Origin: UBA1369 sp964571725
Lineage (GTDB): Bacteria > Patescibacteriota > Gracilibacteria > UBA1369
Assembly (NCBI GenBank): GCA_964571725.1
Contig: CAZNDB010000002.1
Span: 62,001 to 126,000 of the forward strand
Direction of reading: 5' to 3'
DNA length: 64,000 nucleotides
In this document: positions 53,660 through 61,173 of the stretch, piece by piece
Numbering within the stretch: the stretch's first letter is position 1
How the letters are laid out: each line of letters starts with the position of its first letter
Made by a program: the position numbers and the translations under genes
The notes under the pieces: model-generated
What the model was told of the DNA's origin: nothing
Databases searched by the model: none
The model's input: only the letters and a program-made list of their open reading frames with translations

Positions 53660-54076
53660 TTAAGCCTCAGCAGGCGTGTCTTCAGTTTTTTCAGCCGGTT
53701 GTTCGGCCGGAGCTGCCGGCTTTTCAGCAGGAGCTGCGGACGGGGCTGGAGCCGCCGGGGCGGGGGTAGCTTCTTTATCGCCGCCTTTCTTCTTTTTGCC
53801 TTTTTTGTCGGGTGTGAACTTGATGAATTTTTCCATACCCGGAACACCTTCGGCTTTGAGCAGCGAAGCCACACTTTCTGAAGGTTGTGCACCTTTGGAA
53901 ATCCAATAGAGGATTCTGTCCTTATTGAATTTCAAGACTTTGGGGTTGGTTGTCGGGACGTAATGTCCGACAAGTTCAACATACTGTCTTTTGACAGCTT
54001 TGGAACCTTCGGCCACCACCATCCTGAAACTTTCCTGGGAAGTCTTTCCGGTGCGAGTGAGTCTGATTACTAACAC
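53660..54076 (-). CDS. rpsP: Ribosomal protein S16 with an Ala/Pro-rich tail
   Basis: 30S subunit protein. Core MLVIRLTRTGKTSQESFRMVV ends by about residue 80 (sequence split here for length). A basic KKGKKKKGG segment and about 45 residues of Ala, Pro and Glu follow, making it 138 aa instead of the usual 80-90. The GTG at 54076 is decisive as start: the longer reading from 54142 would begin inside the -35 box of the promoter at 54114-54142. First gene of rpsP-khpA-pilin. Confidence 0.94.
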   Translation of the reverse strand: MLVIRLTRTGKTSQESFRMVVAEGSKAVKRQYVELVGHYVPTTNPKVLKFNKDRILYWISKGAQPSESVASLLKAEGVPGMEKFIKFTPDKKGKKKKGGDKEATPAPAAPAPSAAPAEKPAAPAEQPAEKTEDTPAEA

Positions 54077-54113
54077 GAGTTTTCTGGTTAAAGGAATATC
54101 TAAAAGCTGTTTT

Positions 54114-54142
54114 AGTGTAGGGTTGGGCGGGGGGATTGTCAA
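54114..54142 (-). promoter_or_regulatory. Promoter of rpsP
   Basis: -35 TTGACA (54137-54142), 17-base spacer rich in C, -10 TACACT (54114-54119) on the minus strand; the leader to GTG 54076 is about 30 bases. Confidence 0.7.
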
Positions 54143-54176
54143 GAAAATTTGGCGGGGGGCGGGGAGGCTGCTTTTT

Positions 54177-54536
54177 TTAACAATTTTTTAATTTGATTCT
54201 TTCGACTATACGGCTGCCCGCCGCCGTGTTCAGCCCTTCCTGCAGATGATGGGACTGGGTCTGCAGCTTCTGCAGCAGACCGGGGTTGCCGGAGGTAATG
54301 GTAAGCACGCCGTCCCGGTAGGAAGCAACGCGATACTGTCCGGTAAATTCAGGCAGGATCTTTTGCATAATCTGTCCGGCATCATGGCAGACCTTGATGG
54401 CTTTGAATTCACGCCCCATACCCAGACGGGCGGCGGCGATTTCGAAAAGACTCTGGAACTGACCCTGCACGGGCGGACGGGAAGACTTGCCATAAAGCTC
54501 TTCATTATACTGATTGTGGGCGGCCGGTGATGGCAT
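54177..54536 (-). CDS. DciA-like protein (DUF721, 119 aa)
   Basis: DUF721 proteins (DciA) load the replicative helicase in bacteria lacking DnaC/DnaI. Seen: the KH-like core YRDGVLTITSGNPGLLQKLQTQ followed by IVERIKLK, with a polar N-terminus of about 45 residues. Its start lies 32 bases inside the glycosyltransferase gene, so translation is coupled. Confidence 0.75.
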   Translation of the reverse strand: MPSPAAHNQYNEELYGKSSRPPVQGQFQSLFEIAAARLGMGREFKAIKVCHDAGQIMQKILPEFTGQYRVASYRDGVLTITSGNPGLLQKLQTQSHHLQEGLNTAAGSRIVERIKLKNC

Positions 54537-55665
54537 TTATATATAGTTGGTGAGTTTCCCTGGCCATTTTGGCCCAGGAGAATTTTTTGACGTGTTCCAG
54601 TCCGGAACTGACCAGGCGATTATACAGATCCTGATCGTTGATGAGTTTTTCAATGGCCAGGGCCATGTCTTCGGGGGAATGCGGATCAAAATATACGGCG
54701 TTGTTGCCGCAGATTTCCGGAATACAGGACACGTTGGAGGCTACTACCGGAGTACCGCATTGCATGGCCTCCAGCGGCGGCAATCCGAATCCCTCATAAA
54801 ACGAGGGGAAGACGTAAGCGTGCGCGGCGTTCAGCAGAACAATCAACTCGTCTTCCCCGATCAAACCGGGGAAAATCACCCGCGGGGTTTCCTGGGCGGA
54901 CTGATTATCTCCCATCAAACCAAGTTCACGGGCCAGATTGAAAATCTGATCGGCATAGACGTTTTCCTTGCGGCCGGTAATGACCAATTGCAGGTCGTGT
55001 TTTTTATAGATCAATTGAAAGGCCTTCAGCAATCCTTTCAAATTTTTGTGATCACGCCAGACGCCGGTATAGAGCAGATAAGGTTTGTGAATCTGGTATT
55101 TATTGAGAGTATGGGTAAGCAGACTCTGATTGTTGACCGGCTTGAAATCAGCGTTTACGCCTTCATAAATGACCTGCATTTTGGAAAGGGGAACATGCAA
55201 AATTTCCTCCACGTCACGGGCGGTGGCACGGGAAACAGCGATTACTTTGCGCGCTTTTTTAACCGAGGAGCGGATAGTCATTGCATAGGCCAAACGATGG
55301 AAAATCGAGGTCATTTTCTTGCCCGGAAAAAAATGCAGTGTCAAATCATGTATAGTCACCACGCTGGGACGGCGATAGAAAATGGGCGCGTTAAAGTGCG
55401 TGAAATGCATCAGATCCAGATTGTACATTTCCAGAATTTTTTTGAATTTGAACTGTTCGGCGAAAGAATAATGTTTGACGTCGACCAGCTCCTTGTGGAA
55501 ATTGAGGTTTTCGGCCTGGAAATTATTAAATTCCGGCTGATTGAAAAACAGAAAATACTGATTTTCGTGGTCGATTTTCTGCAGATTTTCGACCAGCTCA
55601 AAGACGTAACGGCCGATGCCGGTAAAATGCGAAGAATACATTCTGCAGTCAATACCTATTCGCAT
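54505..55665 (-). CDS. Group 1 glycosyltransferase (GT4 family)
   Basis: GT-B sugar transferase using nucleotide sugars. Seen: IGIDCRMYSSHFTGIGRY at the start, VTIHDLTLHFFPG and VIAVSRATARDVEE in the middle, YTGVWRDHKNLKGLLKAF, then the donor-site YEGFGLPPLEAMQCGTPVVAS with both Glu of the EX7E motif. ATG at 55665 is chosen because family members begin MRIGID; a TTG at 55719 or ATG at 55695 would add 10-18 residues. It overlaps the DciA-like gene by 32 bases. Confidence 0.93.
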   Translation of the reverse strand: MRIGIDCRMYSSHFTGIGRYVFELVENLQKIDHENQYFLFFNQPEFNNFQAENLNFHKELVDVKHYSFAEQFKFKKILEMYNLDLMHFTHFNAPIFYRRPSVVTIHDLTLHFFPGKKMTSIFHRLAYAMTIRSSVKKARKVIAVSRATARDVEEILHVPLSKMQVIYEGVNADFKPVNNQSLLTHTLNKYQIHKPYLLYTGVWRDHKNLKGLLKAFQLIYKKHDLQLVITGRKENVYADQIFNLARELGLMGDNQSAQETPRVIFPGLIGEDELIVLLNAAHAYVFPSFYEGFGLPPLEAMQCGTPVVASNVSCIPEICGNNAVYFDPHSPEDMALAIEKLINDQDLYNRLVSSGLEHVKKFSWAKMARETHQLYINAITGRPQSV

Positions 55666-55779
55666 CGATTTATGATGGTTAAGCGGAAGAAGCATAGTCT
55701 TTTTGTGAGTATTTGCCAAGCCCGCAAATATTAAAACGGGGGCGGCCGCCGTTTATTACCGCGGACAAAGAATATCCAC

Positions 55780-55808
55780 TTGCAAAAAAGAAAGAGGTTG
55801 GTTATATT
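55780..55808 (+). promoter_or_regulatory. Promoter of tRNA-Asp
   Basis: -35 TTGCAA (55780-55785), 17-base spacer, -10 TATATT (55803-55808); transcription would start about 65 bases before the tRNA. Confidence 0.6.
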
Positions 55809-55881
55809 TGCGGCGCAGTTTAGCTCGAAATTCCACTCGTGACGCGGGTTTGATATGGGAACTGCAAATACCAATGGCCAT

Positions 55882-55958
55882 GGAGCGGTAGTTCAGCTGG
55901 TTAGAACGCCACACTGTCACTGTGGAGGTCGGGGGTTCGAGTCCCCTCCGTTCCGCCA
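55882..55958 (+). tRNA. tRNA-Asp (GTC), apparent integration target
   Basis: 77 nt including an encoded CCA. Acceptor stem GGAGCGG/CCGTTCC (one G-T pair), anticodon stem-loop CCACACTGTCACTGTGG with anticodon GTC, T-arm GGGGGTTCGAGTCCCCT. Its last 20 bases and the following TGT recur three times downstream (56837, 57524, 62240), marking it as an insertion hot spot. Confidence 0.97.
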
Positions 55959-55994
55959 TGTTTGAATTTCGTCATATATCTGCTAAAACACCTT

Positions 55995-56645
55995 CTATTT
56001 CTTCGGAGCGGTAAGATCTTCAGCAACTTTCGACAAGATTTCCTCTATATTATCTATGCTTTTTTCCCCGTGAAGGATTTCCCCTGTGATAGTCATTAAA
56101 CTCCTGATAGTCTCTGGGGACAGTAATTGGATTGTGTTTACATCACACAAATTAATTTCCCAGTCTGTTCCGGCTTTTTTTATCAGATAATCTTTTAGGG
56201 TCATTGATAAAACATAAAGTATTCCAAAAGCTTGGCGTTTAAGCGTTTTATAGTAGCCTATCTTTCCAGTTTTTTCAAACGCACGTAATTTGCCGACAAC
56301 TTCAACGTCCCATATTCTCTGTAGTTTTTTTATATCCTTCTGTTCTTCTAGGGTTGTCCCCCATAACTGTGTTGCCGAAAAAACTGATTCCACTCCCCCA
56401 ATTTTGCTTCGTACTCTTCCAACGATATCGGCCACTTCACTACTTGGGAGCATTAGCAGGTCTTCCCCTTCTTCTGCTAATTCCACTAATTTTGCTCCCT
56501 GGATTGGAGCCATTTTTATTTCTATCTCTCTACCCCCTTTTATCGCCCCTTCACTGATTTCTGGCAATCTTGTTGAAGTAGCATAATATTCTTTTTCTTC
56601 CTTTGAGAGCATTGTATCAGCTCCAAATATAGATGTTGGGTTCAT
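55995..56645 (-). CDS. Hypothetical protein (216 aa), cassette A
   Basis: Not recognised. Soluble, helical in the second half, no signal peptide, TM helix or catalytic motif visible. AT-rich relative to the chromosomal backbone. It lies alone on the minus strand between tRNA-Asp and the first tRNA-like repeat, with its own weak promoter, so it looks like the cargo of a single-gene insertion. Confidence 0.75.
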   Translation of the reverse strand: MNPTSIFGADTMLSKEEKEYYATSTRLPEISEGAIKGGREIEIKMAPIQGAKLVELAEEGEDLLMLPSSEVADIVGRVRSKIGGVESVFSATQLWGTTLEEQKDIKKLQRIWDVEVVGKLRAFEKTGKIGYYKTLKRQAFGILYVLSMTLKDYLIKKAGTDWEINLCDVNTIQLLSPETIRSLMTITGEILHGEKSIDNIEEILSKVAEDLTAPKK

Positions 56646-56680
56646 GTTTTAATGATTTATCATATATGCAAAGAGGGCTA

Positions 56681-56709
56681 ATAATCACATATTTTCGGCC
56701 TTTTGTCAA
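56681..56709 (-). promoter_or_regulatory. Possible promoter of the cassette A gene
   Basis: -35 TTGACA (56704-56709), 17-base spacer, -10 GATTAT (56681-56686) on the minus strand. The rest of the 357-base gap 56646-57002 holds the first repeat and the cassette B promoter. Confidence 0.45.
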
Positions 56710-56836
56710 TCTGTAGACGAGATGAAATGATCAGATGTGCATATGTATGCGGTCGAATCGGTCGATATTATAAAAAGTTGCCCGCCCGGTCAGGCATCCA
56801 GCATACGGTGAGTTTTTGAAAAATTTAGAAAATATA

Positions 56837-56868
56837 GTTCGAGAATTGCCCCCTCCGTTCCGCCATGT
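56837..56868 (+). repeat. tRNA-Asp-end repeat R1 (32 bases)
   Basis: GTTCGAGAATTG followed by CCCCCTCCGTTCCGCCATGT. It matches the tRNA-Asp T-loop and 3' end except for a 5-base insertion (AATTG) after GTTCGAG. It closes cassette A (55962-56868). Confidence 0.85.
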
Positions 56869-56944
56869 TCGGGGATAGCTTTTCTCAGCTTATTTAAGCC
56901 ATAGTGGTACAGGAGGGATCCCTATATTCTGGGTGTTTCCGGTT

Positions 56945-56974
56945 TTGACAAATATAAGTGTTCTGGTGTAGTAT
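56945..56974 (+). promoter_or_regulatory. Promoter of the cassette B gene
   Basis: -35 TTGACA (56945-56950), 18-base spacer, -10 TAGTAT (56969-56974), about 25 bases from the start codon. Confidence 0.6.
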
Positions 56975-57002
56975 ATAGAATAAATTATTACATTTTAGTT
57001 TT

Positions 57003-57473
57003 ATGGATACATTACCAGAAACATCCGATTTTGACTTAGGCTCTTTTGTCGAAAATTTACGCCAACTTTCTGTTGAGGATGCAAAAAGATATGACAAAGA
57101 GCATATTGATGAAAGAGATGGAATAGAATTTTTTGCTTATCCAGAAGGCTCTCCAAAGTGCGTCCTCGCTGTTGCCGAAGCGCTGAAAAAACATTCTGAC
57201 TCCAGCGTTGTACCATTGGGGGCTATGAGCAATAAAATTATCCGTTCCGTTGACGCGTTTTTAGCACGATCTATGGGATTGGATAAAATAAAAATAGACG
57301 GCGTTAATGGTAGACCAAGGGATCTACAAGAACTTTATTATCTGGAGGTAAGAAGGGGGAATTTTTGGAGAGAAGTAACGGCAATGCTTGCTGGTCCCAC
57401 AAAAAACATATTACCTCCTGAAATAGAACAAACCGGAAGTGATACCGCCACTGCAGTAAAGGGAGCTCTATAA
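57003..57473 (+). CDS. Hypothetical protein (156 aa), cassette B
   Basis: Not recognised. A soluble mixed alpha/beta protein without signal peptide or TM helix. AT-rich and without SD. It is the only gene between repeats R1 and R2, reads away from the tRNA, and has its own promoter. Nothing in it resembles a recombinase (no Tyr-recombinase RHRY box or Ser-recombinase motif). Confidence 0.75.
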   Translation: MDTLPETSDFDLGSFVENLRQLSVEDAKRYDKEHIDERDGIEFFAYPEGSPKCVLAVAEALKKHSDSSVVPLGAMSNKIIRSVDAFLARSMGLDKIKIDGVNGRPRDLQELYYLEVRRGNFWREVTAMLAGPTKNILPPEIEQTGSDTATAVKGAL

Positions 57474-57523
57474 TCACTACCTTTTCAGGTAACGACCTTA
57501 CCTGAGTTTGAATATCCAAAACA

Positions 57524-57555
57524 GTTCGAGAATCGTCCCCTCCGTTCCGCCATGT
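57524..57555 (+). repeat. tRNA-Asp-end repeat R2 (32 bases)
   Basis: GTTCGAGAATCG followed by TCCCCTCCGTTCCGCCATGT, 2 differences from R1. The last 20 bases are identical to the tRNA-Asp 3' region at 55942-55961. It closes cassette B (56869-57555). Confidence 0.88.
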
Positions 57556-57570
57556 CTAAGCTAAAGAGAA

Positions 57571-57600
57571 TTGTTTAATTCCGCACCGTCATGCTATAAT
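57571..57600 (+). promoter_or_regulatory. Promoter of the DUF2207-like gene
   Basis: -35 TTGTTT (57571-57576), 18-base spacer, -10 TATAAT (57595-57600) preceded by TGC, 16 bases past repeat R2. Confidence 0.6.
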
Positions 57601-57622
57601 TAATAGATTATTAATTTTAGTA

Positions 57623-58762
57623 ATGCAGGATTTAATTTTCTTTTTCGGGCCTCCGCTGGCAAGCTTTGTGCTTTGTTTATTGATGTGGCTGATCGCAGGA
57701 AGGGATCCGCGGGTAGCTGATTCAATTTTCCCCCATTATGAACGGCCCCAAGGCTTAAGCGTAATCGAATCCGGCGTTCTGATGGATGATATTCTGCAAA
57801 CCAAAGATATTACCTATGAACTATATGACCTGTATTTTAAAGGTCTGGTAAATTTCGAAGACGATCTGCTGAAATTGATGAAAAGCAAAAGCAGTCCGGA
57901 GATTGCCAATTTAACGCTCACACAACGCGCAATCCTGGACATCATGTTTCCCGGTAACAGTACCGCCACCAGGCTGAGTTCTCAAATTACTTCAATAAAA
58001 TCCACGAGAATAAAAACGGTGGTATATCAGGCACTGGTAAACCAGGGATATTATAAATCCCCGCCCAACTTAGTACGCCGAAAGTATTATTTCATGGGTT
58101 ACCTGATGATCCTTTTTGCCATTGGATTCAACATAGTCAGCTTTCTGTCCATTTTTGATCCCGACAATTCAATTGATTACCAACCTTTTTTTCTGCCCCT
58201 AAGCCTGATCATCGGTCTGATACTGGGAGGGCTGGTATGGGGAGTTTTCGGCACAGTCATGGCCAGAAAGACCGTGGCGGGGGTAAAGATGCGCAACGGA
58301 CTGCTGGGCTTAAAGGAATTTATAATTACCGCCGAGAAGGACAGAATTGAATACTTTTTAAAATCCGAGCCGGAAGTTTACAAGGACATTTTGCCCTTCG
58401 CTTTTTTGTTCGGAGTAGAGGAAAACTGGCTGGCCCCGGCGGAGGAACTGGGGAAAAACTTTCTGGATGATGATCTGCGAACAGTTACTTTTGAGATGGA
58501 TCTGGAAGGTTTTGAGGGGCTGTTTGAGGAGAAACAAAACATTGTCATCGGGCTGATCAACATAGTGGCTTTTGCACTTATACAGGCTCTTAAAATCGCT
58601 CTCTCGGGAATGTTTTCCAGAGGAGCTCACCAGGAATTTTCGCAATTTAATTCAACAATGTCCGAGGAAGAAATTGCCAGAATAAAGGAAACCGCTTTTG
58701 AAGAACAACTGAAATATAAACTGGAGCAGGAGAAGACGAAAACAGAACCTCCGGGACGATAA
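57623..58762 (+). CDS. DUF2207-like membrane protein lacking the N-terminal domain (379 aa)
   Basis: Seen: TM helix at about 5-24, then the DUF2207 C-half pattern AGRDPRVADSIFPHYERPQGLSVIESG split over residues 25-51, a winged-helix-like segment (LTLTQRAILDIMF), two more TM helices at about 157-180 and 188-212, and GLKEFIITAEKDRIEYFLKSEPEVYKDILPFAFLFGV (split motif) near 245-280. The large extracellular N-terminal domain of full DUF2207 proteins is missing. A last hydrophobic patch lies near 312-332 and the C-terminus is charged. Function unknown. First gene of cassette C. Confidence 0.8.
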   Translation: MQDLIFFFGPPLASFVLCLLMWLIAGRDPRVADSIFPHYERPQGLSVIESGVLMDDILQTKDITYELYDLYFKGLVNFEDDLLKLMKSKSSPEIANLTLTQRAILDIMFPGNSTATRLSSQITSIKSTRIKTVVYQALVNQGYYKSPPNLVRRKYYFMGYLMILFAIGFNIVSFLSIFDPDNSIDYQPFFLPLSLIIGLILGGLVWGVFGTVMARKTVAGVKMRNGLLGLKEFIITAEKDRIEYFLKSEPEVYKDILPFAFLFGVEENWLAPAEELGKNFLDDDLRTVTFEMDLEGFEGLFEEKQNIVIGLINIVAFALIQALKIALSGMFSRGAHQEFSQFNSTMSEEEIARIKETAFEEQLKYKLEQEKTKTEPPGR

Positions 58763-58763
58763 G

Positions 58764-58856
58764 CTAGAAAACAACCTCGACCCCGATCGCAACGAAACCG
58801 ATCACTATAAAGATCAGAGAGTATAAAGGGCTAATTGGTTTTGGTGTTGCGGGCAT
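58764..58856 (-). CDS. Small single-TM protein (30 aa)
   Basis: Begins MPATPKPISPLYSLIF and ends AIGVEVVF: a Pro-rich start and one 19-residue hydrophobic helix. The ATG lies 10 bases after the stop of the 152-aa gene on the same strand, so it would be translated from that mRNA. Convergent with the DUF2207-like gene. No homologue recognised; coding status rests on position and composition. Confidence 0.45.
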   Translation of the reverse strand: MPATPKPISPLYSLIFIVIGFVAIGVEVVF

Positions 58857-58866
58857 TGTTCACAAA

Positions 58867-59325
58867 TTACTTACGGGAGGCTTTTATCCGGTCATATTCA
58901 TCCTGAGAATCTTCGTCCAATTCCTGTCCGTCAGGGCCCTCCAGTTCCATGATTTTGTCGGCGATTCGAATATACAAATCTTCGCCGTCCGGCCCCAGGT
59001 CCTGAGCCTGCCAAAGGTCGTTATAGAGCCATTCTATTACGCTGTCCAGCATTTCCGTGTCATTATAACCGGCTTCTATCAGGATGGTGTTTTTTTCAAT
59101 GTTAGCTTCGATCAAAGCTACTGGAGTACCCACAGCCTTTGCTTCGTCATCTAATTGCTTATACCATTGATCAAGCAGATCCTGAGCCGCTTCGGCCTCA
59201 GGGGTTCCATTGGCATAGGGACTGGGCTCGCCGCTGGCTTTACCTTTGCGCAGAGCGTCAACTACTTCCTGTCTGGTAATTTTTGGGGTCTCGCTATCCT
59301 CACCCATGGTCAGTTTATTCGACAT
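58867..59325 (-). CDS. Hypothetical acidic protein (152 aa)
   Basis: Not recognised. Very acidic, soluble and helical (LYIRIADKIMELEGPDGQEL near the end). No signal peptide or TM helix. Followed 10 bases later by a possible 30-aa membrane peptide gene. No SD. Confidence 0.75.
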   Translation of the reverse strand: MSNKLTMGEDSETPKITRQEVVDALRKGKASGEPSPYANGTPEAEAAQDLLDQWYKQLDDEAKAVGTPVALIEANIEKNTILIEAGYNDTEMLDSVIEWLYNDLWQAQDLGPDGEDLYIRIADKIMELEGPDGQELDEDSQDEYDRIKASRK

Positions 59326-59404
59326 AATAGAAGTTTTTATTTAATTAGATCAGTTTATTATATCATTCTGTCCGCTGAGTTTACAATCAGAGTAAACGAC
59401 GAAG

Positions 59405-59426
59405 AGCCCCCGTTGTATTGGGGGCT
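59405..59426 (-). terminator. Terminator between the barrel-like gene and the 152-aa gene
   Basis: Perfect 7-bp stem AGCCCCC/GGGGGCT with an 8-base loop. On the minus strand it ends the beta-barrel-like gene; a T-run is better on the plus strand. Confidence 0.6.
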
Positions 59427-59493
59427 TTCCTCGTTTTTGATTGTTGGCCGGAAGTGGCCGGGAAGAGAGGGGAGAGAGAACGTGGGAGGGGGC

Positions 59494-60084
59494 TTAGAAG
59501 GTGAGTCCGTTAACGATACGGATGGCATGCCCCAGGGTGTCGCCGTCGGGCTTGAGGTAGTACTGCAGTTCGCCGTGCCAACTCCAGTCGCCCTGGCTCT
59601 TGGTGAGCCCCAGGTGCGGACCGAAACCGAAGAGCTTGTTCACGCCCTCGGAGTGCAGGCCGGCGTTGTAGCGGGACCAGCTGTAGTCCAGACTCCCGAA
59701 GGAGTAGACATCGGGCTTTTGGCCTCGCGCTACCAGATAATCGCCTTCCAGGAAGACGGAGAAACCTTTGTGTTCCGCGAAGGCCCAGAGGGAAGCGTCG
59801 AAAAAGTCCTTCTGGTTCTTCCAGTTACCCGCAGCGCCGACCTGTGGTGAGATCCATCCCCAGTCGCCCAGTTTGAGTTTGGGCCCGAAATAGCTGAAGA
59901 AGATTCCCACGTCGGCCTTGGGTATCCAGAAGTAGGTGACCGAAGCCCGGAAGACCGAGAAATTGGTCTGGGCGCTGGTCAGGACTTCGGTACCGTTCCA
60001 TTTCGACGAAGTTTCTGCGCGTGCCGCCGGGGCCGTGAGCAGCGCGAGGGCTGCCGGAACCAACGTGCACATGATCTTTCTCAT
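59494..60084 (-). CDS. Putative secreted outer-membrane-type beta-barrel protein (196 aa)
   Basis: Signal peptide of Sec type (MRKIMCTLVPAALALLTAPAARA, split as MRKIMCTLVPAALALL and TAPAARA, cleavage after ARA). The mature part is a run of alternating polar/apolar strands rich in Trp, Tyr, Phe and Gly (for example FSVFLEGDYLVARG and WSWHGELQYYL) and the protein ends in Phe, the usual C-terminal signal for outer-membrane assembly. Strand count suggests 8-10. It has its own promoter, an AAAGGG upstream, and G+C-rich composition. No other outer-membrane gene is in the window. Function unknown. Confidence 0.65.
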   Translation of the reverse strand: MRKIMCTLVPAALALLTAPAARAETSSKWNGTEVLTSAQTNFSVFRASVTYFWIPKADVGIFFSYFGPKLKLGDWGWISPQVGAAGNWKNQKDFFDASLWAFAEHKGFSVFLEGDYLVARGQKPDVYSFGSLDYSWSRYNAGLHSEGVNKLFGFGPHLGLTKSQGDWSWHGELQYYLKPDGDTLGHAIRIVNGLTF

Positions 60085-60186
60085 CTTTTCGCTCTTTACC
60101 CTTTCTTTTTGTCAAAAACGAGGATCACTCATCCAGAACCGATGTCGCGCCTTTGCGGCATACAGTTAATTGAGACGAGAGGGGGC

Positions 60187-60215
60187 TTTATAATACTTTT
60201 GTTAATTTTTGTCAA
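60187..60215 (-). promoter_or_regulatory. Promoter of the beta-barrel-like gene
   Basis: -35 TTGACA (60210-60215), 17-base spacer, -10 TATAAA (60187-60192) on the minus strand, leader about 95 bases. Confidence 0.7.
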
Positions 60216-60247
60216 GTTCCGAGGCGATTATTTAGAGTGTTTGTCGG

Positions 60248-61036
60248 TTATTTTCTCTCTGATCTTTTCAGCGACGCCCAAAGCAGTTCAAAGATTTTCT
60301 TTTGCATACCTGAAAGCTCTCTGCTCCGGATCAATAGTGCAAAATTCTCCTCTCGGGACGAGATTACCGCCAATTTGTCGTCGTACATGTACATGGTAAT
60401 CGGGAAATCGAGATTGTCAGATACGTATCTGAGTTCACGGTTTTCTTTTTTACTGGTGACATAGCGTTTGGCGTAAACATTTTGATTAAATGCCTCTTTG
60501 TCTTTGGCCATCGTGCGAATTACATGAAGCCGGTATCCTTTGGCAATTCTGTTGGAAGTATAGTTGTCAAAGAATTCCGGGCCGACAAAGACCGCTACGT
60601 CATTGATAGAAAGGAAAGCGCGGAGAGTTTTTTCCTTGGCCGTCAGAGTATCTTCCAAAACTACCCGGGCCCCTTCAATGCCGTCAAAAAACTCGATAAT
60701 CGGTTTGGTAGTCAGAGGATTCTGAATCGCCAACAATTGTCCCATGGCAGCCTGAACCTTCTCTTTCTGGATCTTTAACTCTTGCTCTTTATGCTCGAGA
60801 TAATTAGGCAGCAGCTCGGGTGAGACAGGACTGAAATATTGGATTTTAGCTTTGGTGGTCTGCATGGCCAATCCTTTTTTCAACAGCTCATGCAGAATTA
60901 CATAAGCAGTTCCCCGGTTAAAATTCAGTTTTTGAGCCAGAAAACTGGTTGTCTGCAGGCCGTAGCGGAGCAGGCACATATACATGGCGGCTTCCTTGTC
61001 AGACAGACCAATGTCAGTGAGAAGTTTTTCAATCAT
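60248..61036 (-). CDS. TrmB-family transcriptional regulator (262 aa)
   Basis: N-terminal winged helix-turn-helix at about 1-75 (IGLSDKEAAMYMCLLRYG, then FLAQKLNFNRGTAYVILHEL), a coiled-coil dimerisation helix at about 80-105, and a C-terminal effector region (KPIIEFFDGIEGARVVLEDTL) of the kind annotated as sugar-specific TrmB regulators. Divergent from the radical SAM gene; inverted repeats in the shared intergenic region suggest it controls both. Confidence 0.88.
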   Translation of the reverse strand: MIEKLLTDIGLSDKEAAMYMCLLRYGLQTTSFLAQKLNFNRGTAYVILHELLKKGLAMQTTKAKIQYFSPVSPELLPNYLEHKEQELKIQKEKVQAAMGQLLAIQNPLTTKPIIEFFDGIEGARVVLEDTLTAKEKTLRAFLSINDVAVFVGPEFFDNYTSNRIAKGYRLHVIRTMAKDKEAFNQNVYAKRYVTSKKENRELRYVSDNLDFPITMYMYDDKLAVISSREENFALLIRSRELSGMQKKIFELLWASLKRSERK

Positions 61037-61061
61037 GTTAGTTTCGATACTTGCGGTAATT

Positions 61062-61067
61062 ATTATA
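61062..61067 (-). promoter_or_regulatory. -10 box of the TrmB-family gene
   Basis: Perfect TATAAT on the minus strand, 25 bases from the start codon. The -35 region falls inside the inverted repeat at 61072-61096, consistent with autoregulation. Confidence 0.55.
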
Positions 61068-61071
61068 ACAC

Positions 61072-61096
61072 GTGCTGCTAATTTTTATTAGCACTT
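61072..61096. promoter_or_regulatory. Putative operator: inverted repeat between TrmB and radical SAM genes
   Basis: GTGCTGCTAAT ... ATTAGCAC forms an inverted repeat. The half-site TTAGCACTT (61088-61096) recurs as TTAGCACTT at 61165-61173, directly against the radical SAM start codon. The sites are placed to block both promoters. Confidence 0.5.
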
Positions 61097-61173
61097 TTCA
61101 CCCCGCTCCCTTTTCTAAAGCCAGTTTTTGTGTTATTAATTACTCTTCTTATTAATATTTCTTTTTAGCACTT

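Noticed and set aside
53660..54142. Longer rpsP reading from 54142
   Set aside because: That start lies within the -35 box of the rpsP promoter, and the added 22 residues do not match S16.
56837..56868. Additional tRNA genes at the repeats
   Set aside because: Only the T-loop and 3' end are present, with a 5-base insertion. There is no D-arm, anticodon arm or acceptor 5' strand.
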